This document shows positions 1-8,984 of a stretch of 64,000 bases of DNA, piece after piece; the stretch's first letter is position 1, and the number at the start of each line of letters is the position of its first letter. The stretch is from NCBI RefSeq assembly GCF_020035535.1, contig NZ_CP083350.1, positions 2,490,501-2,554,500 of the forward strand. The letters are read 5' to 3'. Origin of the DNA: Ensifer adhaerens. GTDB taxonomy: Bacteria; Pseudomonadota; Alphaproteobacteria; Rhizobiales; Rhizobiaceae. The notes under the pieces were generated by a model. That model was not told the DNA's origin and did not search any database. It worked only from the letters and a program-made list of their open reading frames with translations. The position numbers were made by a program, and so were the translations under genes.

Positions 1-1652
1 GATTTCGGCTCGCCTTTGTGGATGATCAGCGGCAGCAGTGCCTGCAGCCGCATGTAGCGTAGCGACGGCATCGCATCGCCGGTGTTGGAAACACCCTGGA
101 TATAGAGACGGCGGAAGCGGCGGTCCTGCTGGCCCTGTTCGATGACGGCGACGGTGGCGCCGAGGCCTTCCTCGTAGGAAACGATCGTGCCGTTGCCGCG
201 CGAAAGGTTCAACAGGTTCGCCAGCCGGTCTGAAGGCACTGTGATCGCGATCAGCACGGTGAGGGCACCGAGCACGGGCGCCGCGAGGCGCCAGCCCTTC
301 CAACCGCCATGTCCGCGGCTGACAGCAACGAGACCGATTACGGCCGCGACGACGGCGAGTGCGGCGAAACTTCGGATGATGCCGAAGCTTGGGATCAGCA
401 CGAAACCGGTCAGAAGTGTGCCGGCGATGCCGCCGAGCGTGTTGAGCGCCAGAACCCGGCCGGTATCGCGGCCGACATGGTGAGGATCGACGGCGAGCCT
501 GAGGACAACCGGGAAGGCGGCGCCGAGGATCAGTGTCGGCACGAAGACGATGGTGAGGCCCGCTACCAGGAATCGAGCGCACATGCCGGCGAAAATGCTG
601 CCGGTAGCGCCGGCGACGGCCGCTTCAGCGCTGGTCTGGATCGCGGTGAGCCAGGGGCCGAGCAACGCAAATTCGGCGAGCGCCACGAGGCCGGCCAGGG
701 TGATGAGCAGTCCGAAGGTGCTCCAAGGATCGGAGAGCCGGTCGGTCCGGCGCGCAAAGAGCGCGGCACCGAGCGCGAGGCCGGCGAGATAGGCGGCGAG
801 CACCACCGAAAAGGCGAAGGAGCGGGTGGAGATGAACTGAACGATCGCCTGGGACCAGGCGACCTCATAGCCAAGTGCGATCCCGCCGGCGATGGCATAT
901 AGAACGAGTGCCAGGCGCGATCCGCCGCCGCTGAGCGTCTCGGCCGGCCGCTCCTTTCGCACGGAGACATCCGCGCTCGTGCTGCGCAGCAAAAGCGCGA
1001 TGGCCGCGGCGACAAGTCCAAGGCCGGCCGCCACCAGTCCGGTCGTCTGCACACCGAGCGCAGGGATTAGGACGAAGGAAACCGCAAGGCAGCCGAGGAT
1101 GGCGCCGAGCGTGTTGGCGGCATAAAGACGGCCGCCTTTCGTTCCGACGTCGCCCGGTGCTCCCTCAAGGGCGCGGAGTAGCACGGGCAGGGTTCCACCC
1201 ATCAGGAAGGCAGGCGTGGCGACGATGAGAACCAGCACGGCCCAGGCTAGGAGGGCGCTGGTACTTTCGATCGCGACGAAGAGCGGAGCGATATTTGAAA
1301 GGACGAGCGTGACGCACGTGCCGAGCGCGGCAACGCCCGTTTCGAGCAGGGCATAGAGGCGGAGCGGTTGCGAGGAGCGGTCACTGACGCGGCCGAGAGT
1401 GAAGCTGCCGAGTGCAAGGCCGAGGAAGAAGGCGCTGACCCCGGTGCTGACCGCGTAGACATCGACGCCGGTGACGAGCGAGAGCTGTTTGATCCAGAGA
1501 ACCTGGAAAATTAGCGCGGTAGTGCCGGAGAGGAATAGCATGAACGCGGCGCTCGCCAGTCCGAAGGCGCCCGACCGTTGCTCGATCGTGCCGGCGTCGG
1601 TCTGATCGCCAAGAGACGCCGTTTGTGCAGGCGGACTGTTCTTCGTGGTCAT
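1..1652 (-). CDS. Fused MFS-like membrane/spermidine synthase-like protein (C-terminus cut by window edge)
   Basis: This minus-strand frame is open from an ATG at 1652 to the window edge, so about 550 residues are visible and the C-terminus is missing. The translation starts MTTKNSPPAQ and then shows about a dozen hydrophobic segments in two similar halves. Motifs such as FLSGTTALIFQVLW and FLMGGTLPVLLRAL are typical of the family annotated as fused MFS/spermidine synthase. The soluble aminopropyltransferase-like domain is just beginning where the window ends (VSYEEGLGATVAVIEQ...). The family is known, but its substrate is mostly unproven. It follows the sulfatase on the same strand, separated by a strong hairpin, so it is probably not strictly co-transcribed. 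No good Shine-Dalgarno precedes 1652, so the exact start is uncertain. Confidence 0.8.
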   Translation of the reverse strand, partial: MTTKNSPPAQTASLGDQTDAGTIEQRSGAFGLASAAFMLFLSGTTALIFQVLWIKQLSLVTGVDVYAVSTGVSAFFLGLALGSFTLGRVSDRSSQPLRLYALLETGVAALGTCVTLVLSNIAPLFVAIESTSALLAWAVLVLIVATPAFLMGGTLPVLLRALEGAPGDVGTKGGRLYAANTLGAILGCLAVSFVLIPALGVQTTGLVAAGLGLVAAAIALLLRSTSADVSVRKERPAETLSGGGSRLALVLYAIAGGIALGYEVAWSQAIVQFISTRSFAFSVVLAAYLAGLALGAALFARRTDRLSDPWSTFGLLITLAGLVALAEFALLGPWLTAIQTSAEAAVAGATGSIFAGMCARFLVAGLTIVFVPTLILGAAFPVVLRLAVDPHHVGRDTGRVLALNTLGGIAGTLLTGFVLIPSFGIIRSFAALAVVAAVIGLVAVSRGHGGWKGWRLAAPVLGALTVLIAITVPSDRLANLLNLSRGNGTIVSYEEGLGATVAVIEQGQQDRRFRRLYIQGVSNTGDAMPSLRYMRLQALLPLIIHKGEPK

Positions 1653-1684
1653 GCGGCACGCCGTTTTCAGCAAAGGCAAGAAGA

Positions 1685-1710
1685 GAAGGCGGCGCTTCGG
1701 CGCCGCCTTC
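1685..1710 (-). terminator. Perfect 11-bp hairpin with TTCG/CGAA tetraloop after the sulfatase gene
   Basis: GAAGGCGGCGC and its exact complement GCGCCGCCTTC flank a 4-base loop. The structure begins 8 bp beyond the sulfatase stop (1718, minus strand). On the minus strand it is followed by a pyrimidine-rich TCTCTTCTT stretch and not a pure U-run. It is probably the sulfatase terminator, although it could also act as a read-through attenuator for the next gene. Confidence 0.65.
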
Positions 1711-1717
1711 GATGACC

Positions 1718-3361
1718 TTATTGGGCCGGTTGGGATTTCGCCAGGATCTCATCGATCTTGGAGTGGACGCTTTCCTCGATCTGGTCGACCGAGAAGCTCG
1801 CCGGCTTCTGGCTCGGCGGGTACTCGATGAAGGTTTCGAGGAAGGCCGCCGATTTCATGACGCCTTGAGCGGTGAGGTACGCGTTCTTGGTGACCCAGTC
1901 ATTGTACTGGTCCGAAACGACGTCCGCCCGTTCATAGGGGTCCATGCGCAGATTGAAGATCTTCGGAACGCGCAGGCAGGTGAACGGGTCCTGCCAGACT
2001 GCGAAGCCGCCAGGCTTGCGCATTTCGCAGAAGACGAACTTCCAATTGTCGAAGCGCATGCCGACGAGCTTGGCATCGTCGTTGAAATAGAAGAATTCGT
2101 TGCGCGCGCCCTTCGGTTGCTCTCCCGTCAGGTAGGGCAGCTGGTTGTAGCCATCGAGGTGAACCTTGAAGGTCTTGCCGCCGAGATCCGCGCCTTTCAG
2201 CAGACGATCCTTGATGTCCTTGTCGCCGGCGGCGGCCAGCAGGGTCGGGAACCAGTCGAGGCCGGAAACCATCTCATTGGAAACGCCGGGCTTGATCTTG
2301 CCCGGCCAGCGGATCATGGCCGGCACGCGGAAGGCGCCTTCCCAGTTGCTGTCCTTTTCGCTGCGGAACGCAGTGGTCGCGGCATCCGGCCACGAGAACT
2401 GGTTCGGGCCGTTGTCAGTGGTATAGACGACGATGGTGTTGTCGGCGATCTTCAGTTCGTCCAGCAGGTTCAGCAGCTTGCCGACATCGCCGTCGTGTTC
2501 GACCATGCCGTCGGCATAGTCGTTGCCGGGCATCCCGCTCTGGCCTTGATACTCAGGGCGGATGTGGGTGAACATGTGCATGCGCGTGGTGTTCATCCAG
2601 GTGAAGAAGGGCTTTTTCGCCTCCGCCTGCTTCTTGATGAATTCCATTGCAGCGGCGGTCGTTTCGTCGTCAATGGTCTCCATGCGCTTGGTGTTCAAGG
2701 CACCGGTATCTTCCACCTTGCCGTCGGCAAAGGAATGCAGCACGCCGCGCGGTGCATAGGACTTCAGGAACTGCGGATCGTCCTTCGGCCAATAGGGCCG
2801 CTCGGGCTCTTCCTCGGCGTTCAGGTGGTAGAGGTTGCCGAAGAACTCGTCGAAACCGTGCGCCGTCGGAAGGAAGCGGTCCTGATCGCCCAGATGGTTC
2901 TTGCCGAACTGGCCGGTGGCGTAACCGAGCGGTTTCAGCGCCTGGGCGATGGTCACGTCGCGGTCCTGGATGCCGACGGGAGCGCCGGGAACGCCGACCT
3001 TGGACATGCCGGTGCGCAGCACGGTCTGGCCGGTGATGAAGGTAGAGCGGCCGGCGGTGCAGCTGTTTTCGGCGTAGTAGTCGGTGAACATCATGCCGTC
3101 GCGGGCGATGCGGTCGATGTTCGGCGTCTTGTAGCCCATGACGCCGAAGGAATAGGCGCTGATGTTTGTCTGGCCGATGTCGTCGCCGAAGATCACGAGA
3201 ATGTTCGGCTTGGCGGCGTCCTGCGCGAAGGCGGAAGGCGCCGAAGCGGTGATGGTCGAGATCAGCACGGTCCCGGCAAGTGCCAGCGCCTTCGGCTTCA
3301 TGGACCGCTCGACGGCACACGCCGCGAGCCGGCCAAGCCTGTTCTTCAAATCGATACTCAT
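1718..3361 (-). CDS. Periplasmic arylsulfatase (formylglycine-dependent)
   Basis: This 547-aa sulfatase of the alkaline-phosphatase superfamily hydrolyses sulfate esters. The mature part opens with KPNILVIFGDDIG, whose Asp60/Asp61 are the expected Ca ligands. The active-site motif is C101-T-A-G-R-S-T-F-I-T-G, the CxAxR type, in which Cys is converted to formylglycine. A later TTDNGPN segment supplies further metal ligands. A long N-region followed by a hydrophobic stretch ending in SAFA-QDA looks like a signal peptide. The start at 3361 was chosen because AGGGAGA lies just upstream; ATG 3301 would give a more ordinary signal peptide but has no clear ribosome site. Its maturation enzyme (FGE) is encoded in the same window at 10216. 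Box A lies about 97 bp upstream. Confidence 0.92.
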   Translation of the reverse strand: MSIDLKNRLGRLAACAVERSMKPKALALAGTVLISTITASAPSAFAQDAAKPNILVIFGDDIGQTNISAYSFGVMGYKTPNIDRIARDGMMFTDYYAENSCTAGRSTFITGQTVLRTGMSKVGVPGAPVGIQDRDVTIAQALKPLGYATGQFGKNHLGDQDRFLPTAHGFDEFFGNLYHLNAEEEPERPYWPKDDPQFLKSYAPRGVLHSFADGKVEDTGALNTKRMETIDDETTAAAMEFIKKQAEAKKPFFTWMNTTRMHMFTHIRPEYQGQSGMPGNDYADGMVEHDGDVGKLLNLLDELKIADNTIVVYTTDNGPNQFSWPDAATTAFRSEKDSNWEGAFRVPAMIRWPGKIKPGVSNEMVSGLDWFPTLLAAAGDKDIKDRLLKGADLGGKTFKVHLDGYNQLPYLTGEQPKGARNEFFYFNDDAKLVGMRFDNWKFVFCEMRKPGGFAVWQDPFTCLRVPKIFNLRMDPYERADVVSDQYNDWVTKNAYLTAQGVMKSAAFLETFIEYPPSQKPASFSVDQIEESVHSKIDEILAKSQPAQ

Positions 3362-3457
3362 TTCAAGTCTCCCTGAGGCCGCAAACAAATCGCTCTCGGA
3401 ATGGAGGCAAAGTTTCGAATTTACTGAGGCAATCTCCGCGCGAACGCGCACACAGGT

Positions 3458-3477
3458 AAGTACGTAACAGTTACGAA
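3458..3477 (+). promoter_or_regulatory. Box A of a five-copy 20-bp regulatory element (upstream of the sulfatase)
   Basis: The sequence is AAGTACGTAACAGTTACGAA, with a core CGTAACAGTTACG that is a perfect dyad around one base. It lies in the gap between the batD stop (3517) and the sulfatase start (3361). The same element occurs at 10041, 10121, 12371 and 24381, each time upstream of a gene. In every case the strand opposite to transcription carries the AAGTAC end first. The binding protein is unknown. Confidence 0.6.
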
Positions 3478-3516
3478 GGCACCCGGGATGCCGTAACGCG
3501 AGGCCTTGCGGACACC

Positions 3517-4884
3517 TCAGCGGCTCTTCCGCAAGGCGCTGTCGAACACCGGATTGAGGCCGGGCAATTCATCGGCCGCTTCGTCGTCACCGGAGAATTC
3601 CTCCAGCCAGCGTCGCCGCGCCGACTTCAGTCCGCTTTGCAGCCGGGCGAAATCGGGTCGCTCGTGGTGGGATTGCGAAGTGCCGTACCGGCTCTGCCGG
3701 TGCCGGGCGAAGGCGACCTTCGTCTCCTGATCGGCAAAGCGATCGAGCCATTTCTCCAGCGGCACATTCCCTGTCCTGCGCGACCAGCGATCGAGCGCCG
3801 TATCCAGACGCGCCTTGTCCTGGTCGCGGCAGGCCGAGAGAACCTGGCGAAAGGCCGTATCCTCGGAGTGTGCATTGCGCGTCAAGGCGGCATCGATCCA
3901 GGTTTCGAGCCGCCCGAACAGGTTGGCGGCGACCTGGATTGCGGTGGCGAGGGCGAGAACCGATGCCGCGGCGGTAGCCCACCAAAGCCAATCGAACGGC
4001 TCCTTCGTCGGCGGCGGCGCAGGTGGCGCAATGGCGGTCTCCGTTGCCGGTGCCGCTCCGACCACCACCTGCGCGCCGTCGGCCTCGGCGGTTTCGGTCT
4101 TTCCGGATTGAGGGTTGAACCACTCCAATGTGATTGAAGCCAGCGGGAAGGTTCCGGGCTCGGCAAAGACGTAGGTTGCAACGTCCTTGCGCAGTCCCGC
4201 GGCGATTTCGCCGCGCGGCGTGCGCTCCTCTGAAAGCACCGGATCGTGCCGATAAACCTGCACTCCCTGTGGCGCCTTCAAGCTGGGCTCGGGGATCATC
4301 ATCGGTGCGAGGCCGGCCGCGCGGGTGGTGACCGTGCGCACCAGCGCGTCGCCCGCATGCAGGCCGGCCGGGTCCCGGTCGAATGTCTGGTTGATGGTGA
4401 TTTCGCCTGCGGTCACGCCCGGCGCTCCACCGGCGCCCCCCGGAACCGCTTCCACGGTAAATTTGAGGCGCGGCACTGTCACCTTGCCCTGCGTCGTCTG
4501 GCCCGGCACGGCCGCATAGCCGAACGGGATCACAATCGTCGGCAAGGCGTAGGTGCCCGCCGCCTGCGGCGTGATCACATAGGTCTTGCGGATGCCCGAG
4601 AAGGCTTCACCATCGACGGTTTCATTGAGGTTCATCCCGCGATCGTCCGGCATGGTGACCACTGCGCCGCGAAGGTCGAACAGCGGAAACTGCGGCGGCG
4701 TCAGAAAGTAGTTGGGCACGAAAACGTCGATGTCGATTTCTATCTGCTGCCCGGCATAGATCGTACCCTCGGTCGCAAGCGTCGCGCGGGCAAAGGGGTT
4801 GGCGGCGAACGCATCGCCATTGAACCAGAGCGTCAGGCCGATCAACCAGAGCAGCAGCCGAGGCACTGGGGACGAAGCGCTCAT
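3517..4884 (-). CDS. batD: BatD-like membrane-anchored protein
   Basis: This 455-aa protein has a signal peptide (hydrophobic LLLWLIGLTLWF ending near AFA-ANP). An all-beta exported region of roughly 280 residues follows, with the BatD-like theme of an oxygen-tolerance Ig-type fold (GQQIEIDIDVFVPNYF near the start). One transmembrane helix (WLWWATAAASVLALATAI) comes at about residues 310-335, with a cytoplasmic, Arg-rich tail. The ATG at 4884 overlaps the stop of the upstream gene by 4 bp (ATGA), so an in-frame upstream extension was rejected. It is the last gene of the moxR/bat operon. BatD in other bacteria works with BatA/BatB in envelope stress tolerance; the precise role here is inference. 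Confidence 0.85.
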   Translation of the reverse strand: MSASSPVPRLLLWLIGLTLWFNGDAFAANPFARATLATEGTIYAGQQIEIDIDVFVPNYFLTPPQFPLFDLRGAVVTMPDDRGMNLNETVDGEAFSGIRKTYVITPQAAGTYALPTIVIPFGYAAVPGQTTQGKVTVPRLKFTVEAVPGGAGGAPGVTAGEITINQTFDRDPAGLHAGDALVRTVTTRAAGLAPMMIPEPSLKAPQGVQVYRHDPVLSEERTPRGEIAAGLRKDVATYVFAEPGTFPLASITLEWFNPQSGKTETAEADGAQVVVGAAPATETAIAPPAPPPTKEPFDWLWWATAAASVLALATAIQVAANLFGRLETWIDAALTRNAHSEDTAFRQVLSACRDQDKARLDTALDRWSRRTGNVPLEKWLDRFADQETKVAFARHRQSRYGTSQSHHERPDFARLQSGLKSARRRWLEEFSGDDEAADELPGLNPVFDSALRKSR

Positions 4885-6455
4885 GGCGTTGCTTCCTTCG
4901 CCTCGATCGCGAATTTTCGCGCGAGCAACTCGGCGGGCGAGACCTGGATGTTGCGCATCCACATGTCGGCGGTCTGGGCGCCGCCTTGGACGGTGGCGTC
5001 CTGGCCCTTCTTGCCCTTGTCGTCGAACTGGACCTGGTCAGGGTCTATGCCTGCCTGTTCCTGTTCAGCGTCCTGCTCCTGCTTGTCCTTGTCGGCTTTG
5101 AATTTTTCCGCAGCGGCCAGGTTCTTTTCCGCGTCGGGCCAGTCGGGGCGGCGTTTCAATGCCTGCTCGTAGACCGCTATCGCCTCTTCCGGCTTGCCGA
5201 GGTGCATGAGGGCGTTGCCTTGATTGTAGTAGCTCTCGGCCGTATCGGTTTCGGCAAAGGCGTCGATCGCGTCCTCGAAACGGCCGGCACGGTAGAGCGC
5301 CGCGCCGCGCCAGGAAGGATCGGCGAATTTCTCGGCGGCGCCTGGGAAGTCGCCCTGTTCGAACGCGCGCCGGCCCTGCTGGTCAGGTGTCAGCCAGAGG
5401 TCGAGGAAGCGGTTGTCGGCGGCCTGCGCCCGGTCATTGCTCATCAGCATAAGGGTGGCGGCGAGCAGATAGACGGCCCAGCGCACGGTCCAGCCGCGGC
5501 GGAACCAGAACAGCCCAAAGACGGCGATCGGGATCGTGAGCCACCAGCCGGCATCATGCCAACGGGTCAGCCCCTCGGCGGTCTTGGCGGCAAAATTAGT
5601 CTGGATGCGCCTGACGATCCAGCGCACGTCGGAATCGTCAGGCGTGACGGTCGCGACCTCGGCCTCGGATGCGGACTGCAGCGCCTTCAGGCTGTCGACA
5701 TCGAGCTTGGAACGAACATGACTGCCGGTTGCGTCGGTCAGGAAGCCGCCGTCGGCAGTCTTCACCGGACCGCCTTCAGCCGTGCCGATGCCGAGCACCA
5801 TGAGGGCGTTTCGACCCTTGTACCGGCTGAATACCTGAAAGGCCGAACGCTCGACCCCGTCGGTCATGAACAGGATCGTACCGGGGACGGTTTCATTGGC
5901 CAGTGCCGTCTCGACCTCCTGCAGGGCCTTTGCCGTATCCTTGCCGTCGACCGGCATGATCTGAGGCGAAAGTGCCGCGAGATAGGTCTTGACCAGCGCC
6001 GCATCGTCGCTGAGCGGCAGCACCATATGGGCCGAGCCGGCATAGGCGAAGAGCGCGGTGCGCGAGCCTTTCCTGAGGCTGAGAATATCCTGGACCTTGA
6101 GCTTGGCGCGTTCGAGCCGCGTCGGCGAAATGTCGGTCGCGTTCATCGTCGGGTTGAGGTCGATGGCGATCGCCAGCGGTGCTGTGTCCTCGACGAAGGG
6201 CGGTCGCTCGCGCTGCCATGTCGGACCGGCCGCAGCGATGGCTGCGACAGCAATCAGCGCCGCCGTGATGTGCACGGGCTGCAGGCGCCGCTTGCCGCCC
6301 TTCTCGATCAGCAGGTGATCGAGCAGGTGGGGAGCGATCACGCCCTGCCATTGCAAGCGGACATCGCCCCGCCGGCTGACGAGATAGACAAGCAGCGGGA
6401 CGGCGAGAAGCGCCAGCAGCCAGAGCGGTCTGAGGAAGTGGAAGTCCGCGATCAT
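4881..6455 (-). CDS. BatB-BatC fusion: VWA-domain membrane protein with C-terminal TPRs
   Basis: The protein has 524 aa. Two N-terminal membrane helices are followed by a von Willebrand A domain (about residues 85-290), another membrane helix pair (about 300-355) and a C-terminal region with TPRs (YYNQGNALMHLGKPEEAIAVYEQAL). It ends in an acidic, Lys/Gln-rich stretch (KADKDKQEQDAEQEQ). This order corresponds to BatB and BatC joined in one chain. The first MIDAS loop reads D-L-N-P-T where D-x-S-x-S is expected, so metal binding may be altered. Its start and stop overlap both neighbours by 4 bp, implying translational coupling inside the operon. Confidence 0.85.
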   Translation of the reverse strand: MIADFHFLRPLWLLALLAVPLLVYLVSRRGDVRLQWQGVIAPHLLDHLLIEKGGKRRLQPVHITAALIAVAAIAAAGPTWQRERPPFVEDTAPLAIAIDLNPTMNATDISPTRLERAKLKVQDILSLRKGSRTALFAYAGSAHMVLPLSDDAALVKTYLAALSPQIMPVDGKDTAKALQEVETALANETVPGTILFMTDGVERSAFQVFSRYKGRNALMVLGIGTAEGGPVKTADGGFLTDATGSHVRSKLDVDSLKALQSASEAEVATVTPDDSDVRWIVRRIQTNFAAKTAEGLTRWHDAGWWLTIPIAVFGLFWFRRGWTVRWAVYLLAATLMLMSNDRAQAADNRFLDLWLTPDQQGRRAFEQGDFPGAAEKFADPSWRGAALYRAGRFEDAIDAFAETDTAESYYNQGNALMHLGKPEEAIAVYEQALKRRPDWPDAEKNLAAAEKFKADKDKQEQDAEQEQAGIDPDQVQFDDKGKKGQDATVQGGAQTADMWMRNIQVSPAELLARKFAIEAKEATP

Positions 6456-7456
6456 GTCGCTGCCTCCTGCCGCCGGCGGCGTTCGGCCAGCGAAGAGAGC
6501 AGCCACATGGTGGCGTGGTAGGCGAGGACGAGCAGGAGTGCCGCGCCAAGCGGGTAGTGGAACAGTTCGATGCGCGGCCGCCAGGAGAGTGTTTTCTGGT
6601 TCGCCGGTGTCAGTTGATCGAGCAGTTCATAGATGTTCTTTAGGCCAGCCTGATCTTGTCCGAAGAAGTAGCGGCCCTTCGTCGTCTCGGCGATGCCCTG
6701 GAGGGTTGTCGTATCGAGCTTCTGTTCGCCTTCCGCATTGGGGTCACCGATCCCGACCGTGTGGATCACCACATCCCGATCGGCGGCGATGCCGGCGGCC
6801 TTGTCGGGCGGCATCTTGCTGGCGGTGTCATTGCCGTCGGTGAGCAGAATCATCACTTTGTCCGGCGCGGTGCTGGCATCGAACATCTTGATCGCGAGAC
6901 CGATCGCGTCGCCGACGGCGGTGCGCGGGCCAGCCATGCCGGGCAGGCTGTCGGCGAGCATCAGTTTTACGGTCTTGTGGTCGAGCGTGAACGGCACCAG
7001 CGGATAGGGTGCATCGCCGAAGGCAATCAGGCCGAGGCGATCATTGGGTCGCCGATCGATGAAATCGGCGACCACTTTATGAACGGCCTCGGCGCGGGTC
7101 TGCAGATTGCCGGCAGGATCGCGAAAATCCCGCGTGTCCATCGATTGCGAAAGGTCGATCGCCAGCATCAGGTCGCGTTGCGGCTCGGTCTTTTCGATCG
7201 GCGGCTCGACATATTGTGGCCGCGCCAGCGCCAGCACGATGAGCGCCCAGCAAATCGGTGCAATCGCCTTCTGGCCGAGATTGGTCCTCGGGACGACGGA
7301 TCCCTCTGTCGGTCCGAGATTGGCGGCCGCCGTGATGTCCTTGAAGAAGGGTATTCTGACGGCGGCCGATTGTTCGCGGTAGGGCGGAAGCAGCCACCAG
7401 ACGAGAAAGGGCAGAGGCAGGAGGATCAGCGCCCAGGCGTGGTCAAGCACGTACAT
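6452..7456 (-). CDS. BatA-like VWA-domain membrane protein
   Basis: This 334-aa protein has N-terminal membrane segments (WALILLPLPFLVWWLL and IAPICWALIVLALA), then a VWA domain beginning LMLAIDLSQSMDT, with an intact D-x-S-x-S MIDAS motif, and a last membrane helix near the C-terminus (YPLGAALLLVLAYHATMWLL). This is the BatA layout. The ATG at 7456 lies inside the end of the DUF4381 gene (14-bp overlap); longer in-frame starts would run well into that gene. It is expected to pair with the following BatB/C-type protein, which has a degenerate MIDAS, as the metal-competent partner (inference). Confidence 0.88.
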   Translation of the reverse strand: MYVLDHAWALILLPLPFLVWWLLPPYREQSAAVRIPFFKDITAAANLGPTEGSVVPRTNLGQKAIAPICWALIVLALARPQYVEPPIEKTEPQRDLMLAIDLSQSMDTRDFRDPAGNLQTRAEAVHKVVADFIDRRPNDRLGLIAFGDAPYPLVPFTLDHKTVKLMLADSLPGMAGPRTAVGDAIGLAIKMFDASTAPDKVMILLTDGNDTASKMPPDKAAGIAADRDVVIHTVGIGDPNAEGEQKLDTTTLQGIAETTKGRYFFGQDQAGLKNIYELLDQLTPANQKTLSWRPRIELFHYPLGAALLLVLAYHATMWLLSSLAERRRRQEAAT

Positions 7457-7970
7457 GATGCGCCTCGATCCAGTGACGTGCCGCGGCGGCATAGGTCCGT
7501 GCTTCCGGCTCAGGCACGGCGCAAAGCGCCTGGCTGCCGCGATACTCCGCTTCCTCGAAGAAGCGCGCCGAGGCGATCGGAAACACAGGGCCACCGGAAT
7601 GGGCATCGAGGAAACCGGTCCAGCCCGTGCCGTGGAGCCCGGCAATCGTTTCGCGCGGCCAGAGCACCAGGGCAGTGCGCTTCAGGAGGATGGGCAGGGC
7701 GACGAGTGCTTCGCCGCGAGTTGCGGACGCGGCGAGCCGTCCTTCTATTGCCTTGAGGTCGGTGAGCGCTTGACGACGGTAACCGTTGGCTTCCCAGCGC
7801 TGGTACCAGCGCCAGCATGCAAATGCGATCAGCAGGAGTATGAAGCCGGCGAGCGCCGCCCAGGCCCAGGTCTGCGGCATCCTCGATACGGGCGCGGGCA
7901 TGGCGATGTCCGCAAGCTGCCGAAGGGTTGCCTCGAGCAACGGGTCTTTTGGAGGGGCGGCCGTCGCCAT
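7443..7970 (-). CDS. DUF4381-family membrane protein of the bat operon
   Basis: This 175-aa protein has a short N-terminal segment containing DPLLEATLRQLADIAMPAPVS, one membrane helix at about residues 34-53 (TWAWAALAGFILLLIAFACW), and a soluble C-terminal part rich in Trp, His and Arg (ALVLWPRETIAGLHGTGW). The domain order and the position between DUF58 and BatA match DUF4381 proteins of MoxR/bat operons, whose biochemical role is not established. It starts 2 bp after the DUF58 stop. Confidence 0.82.
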   Translation of the reverse strand: MATAAPPKDPLLEATLRQLADIAMPAPVSRMPQTWAWAALAGFILLLIAFACWRWYQRWEANGYRRQALTDLKAIEGRLAASATRGEALVALPILLKRTALVLWPRETIAGLHGTGWTGFLDAHSGGPVFPIASARFFEEAEYRGSQALCAVPEPEARTYAAAARHWIEAHHVRA

Positions 7971-7972
7971 CG

Positions 7973-8968
7973 CTATCGCCTCCGTTGCCGGCTGGCGAGT
8001 TGCCCGAGCATGGTGCGCAATTGCGGCGCGATCTCTTCGGCGGCCGAAATCGGTAGCATCGGCAGCCCGAGTTCCTCCTGCCAGGAGCGCAGTGCCCGGC
8101 CGCGCTTTCTGGCAAAGCTGTCGATCGCGTCGCGGACATTGCCGTGGCCGAACTGCACCTCGGCCTGAAGCAGGCCGCCACTGAAGACGATGTCGCCCTT
8201 GCGCGGCAGTTCGAGCAGGAAGGGATCGTAGATGAGGACCGAGATCACATCGTTGTGGGCCGAGAGCTTCAACAGCATGTCTCGGGTTTCGAGGCTATAT
8301 CCGTCGAAATCGCTGATGACGATGATCAGGTGATCATGCCGAGCGATGTTGGCGACGGTGGCAAGCACGACGTCGAGCTGCTCTGCGCCATGTGGCGCCT
8401 GCGAACCCGCCTGGAGTGCGGTGTTGTGGCGAACGATGCTGTCGGCAAGGCGGATGACCGCCTCGCGGCTGCGGTAAGGGCGCACCTCGGTGACCTCTTC
8501 GTCGCCGAAGACGAAGCCGCCGACACGATCGCCGAGCGCCAGCACGCGCCAGGCCGAAAGCGCCGCGACCTCCGCGGCGGCGACCGATTTCATCGCGCGG
8601 CGGCTGCCGAAGAACATGTTGATGCGCTGGTCGACGAGGATCAGGGCCGGCCGGTCCTTCTCTTCGTCATAGACGCGCACGACGGGCTTGCCGGTGCGCG
8701 CCGTCACCCGCCAGTCGATCGCACGGATGTCGTCACCGGGGAGATAGTTACGCAACTCCTCGAACGAGAGGCCGCGGCCGCGCATGCGCGATTCATGTCG
8801 CCCGGCAAGCAGGCGCCGTACCGGGGCCTTGCGCAGGAAGGTGAGGTCCCGGGCCATGGCCTCGAGCCCGACGAGCGTGTCGACCGACGTGTAGACGCCG
8901 GTCGCATCGACCTGGCGGGTTTTTACGACGCCGCGGGAACGGGCGAGAGCCGGCAGGGATATAGCCAT
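7973..8968 (-). CDS. DUF58 domain protein (VWA-like) partnered with MoxR ATPase
   Basis: This 331-aa protein contains the DUF58 hallmark GRGLSFEELRNYLPGDDIR followed by IDWRVTARTGKPVVRVYDEE, at about residues 64-105, and then a VWA-like fold (ALILVDQRINMFFGS). DUF58 proteins are regularly encoded directly after MoxR ATPases and probably act as substrate or adaptor. The start has GGAGG 7 bp upstream. The gap to moxR is 16 bp, so one transcript is likely. Confidence 0.88.
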   Translation of the reverse strand: MAISLPALARSRGVVKTRQVDATGVYTSVDTLVGLEAMARDLTFLRKAPVRRLLAGRHESRMRGRGLSFEELRNYLPGDDIRAIDWRVTARTGKPVVRVYDEEKDRPALILVDQRINMFFGSRRAMKSVAAAEVAALSAWRVLALGDRVGGFVFGDEEVTEVRPYRSREAVIRLADSIVRHNTALQAGSQAPHGAEQLDVVLATVANIARHDHLIIVISDFDGYSLETRDMLLKLSAHNDVISVLIYDPFLLELPRKGDIVFSGGLLQAEVQFGHGNVRDAIDSFARKRGRALRSWQEELGLPMLPISAAEEIAPQLRTMLGQLASRQRRR

Positions 8969-8984
8969 CGGCGAACCTCCATCC

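Noticed and set aside
1625..3376. 583-codon plus-strand frame opposite the sulfatase
   Set aside because: The sulfatase CxAxR motif, metal ligands and signal peptide are on the minus strand. The plus frame is a shadow.
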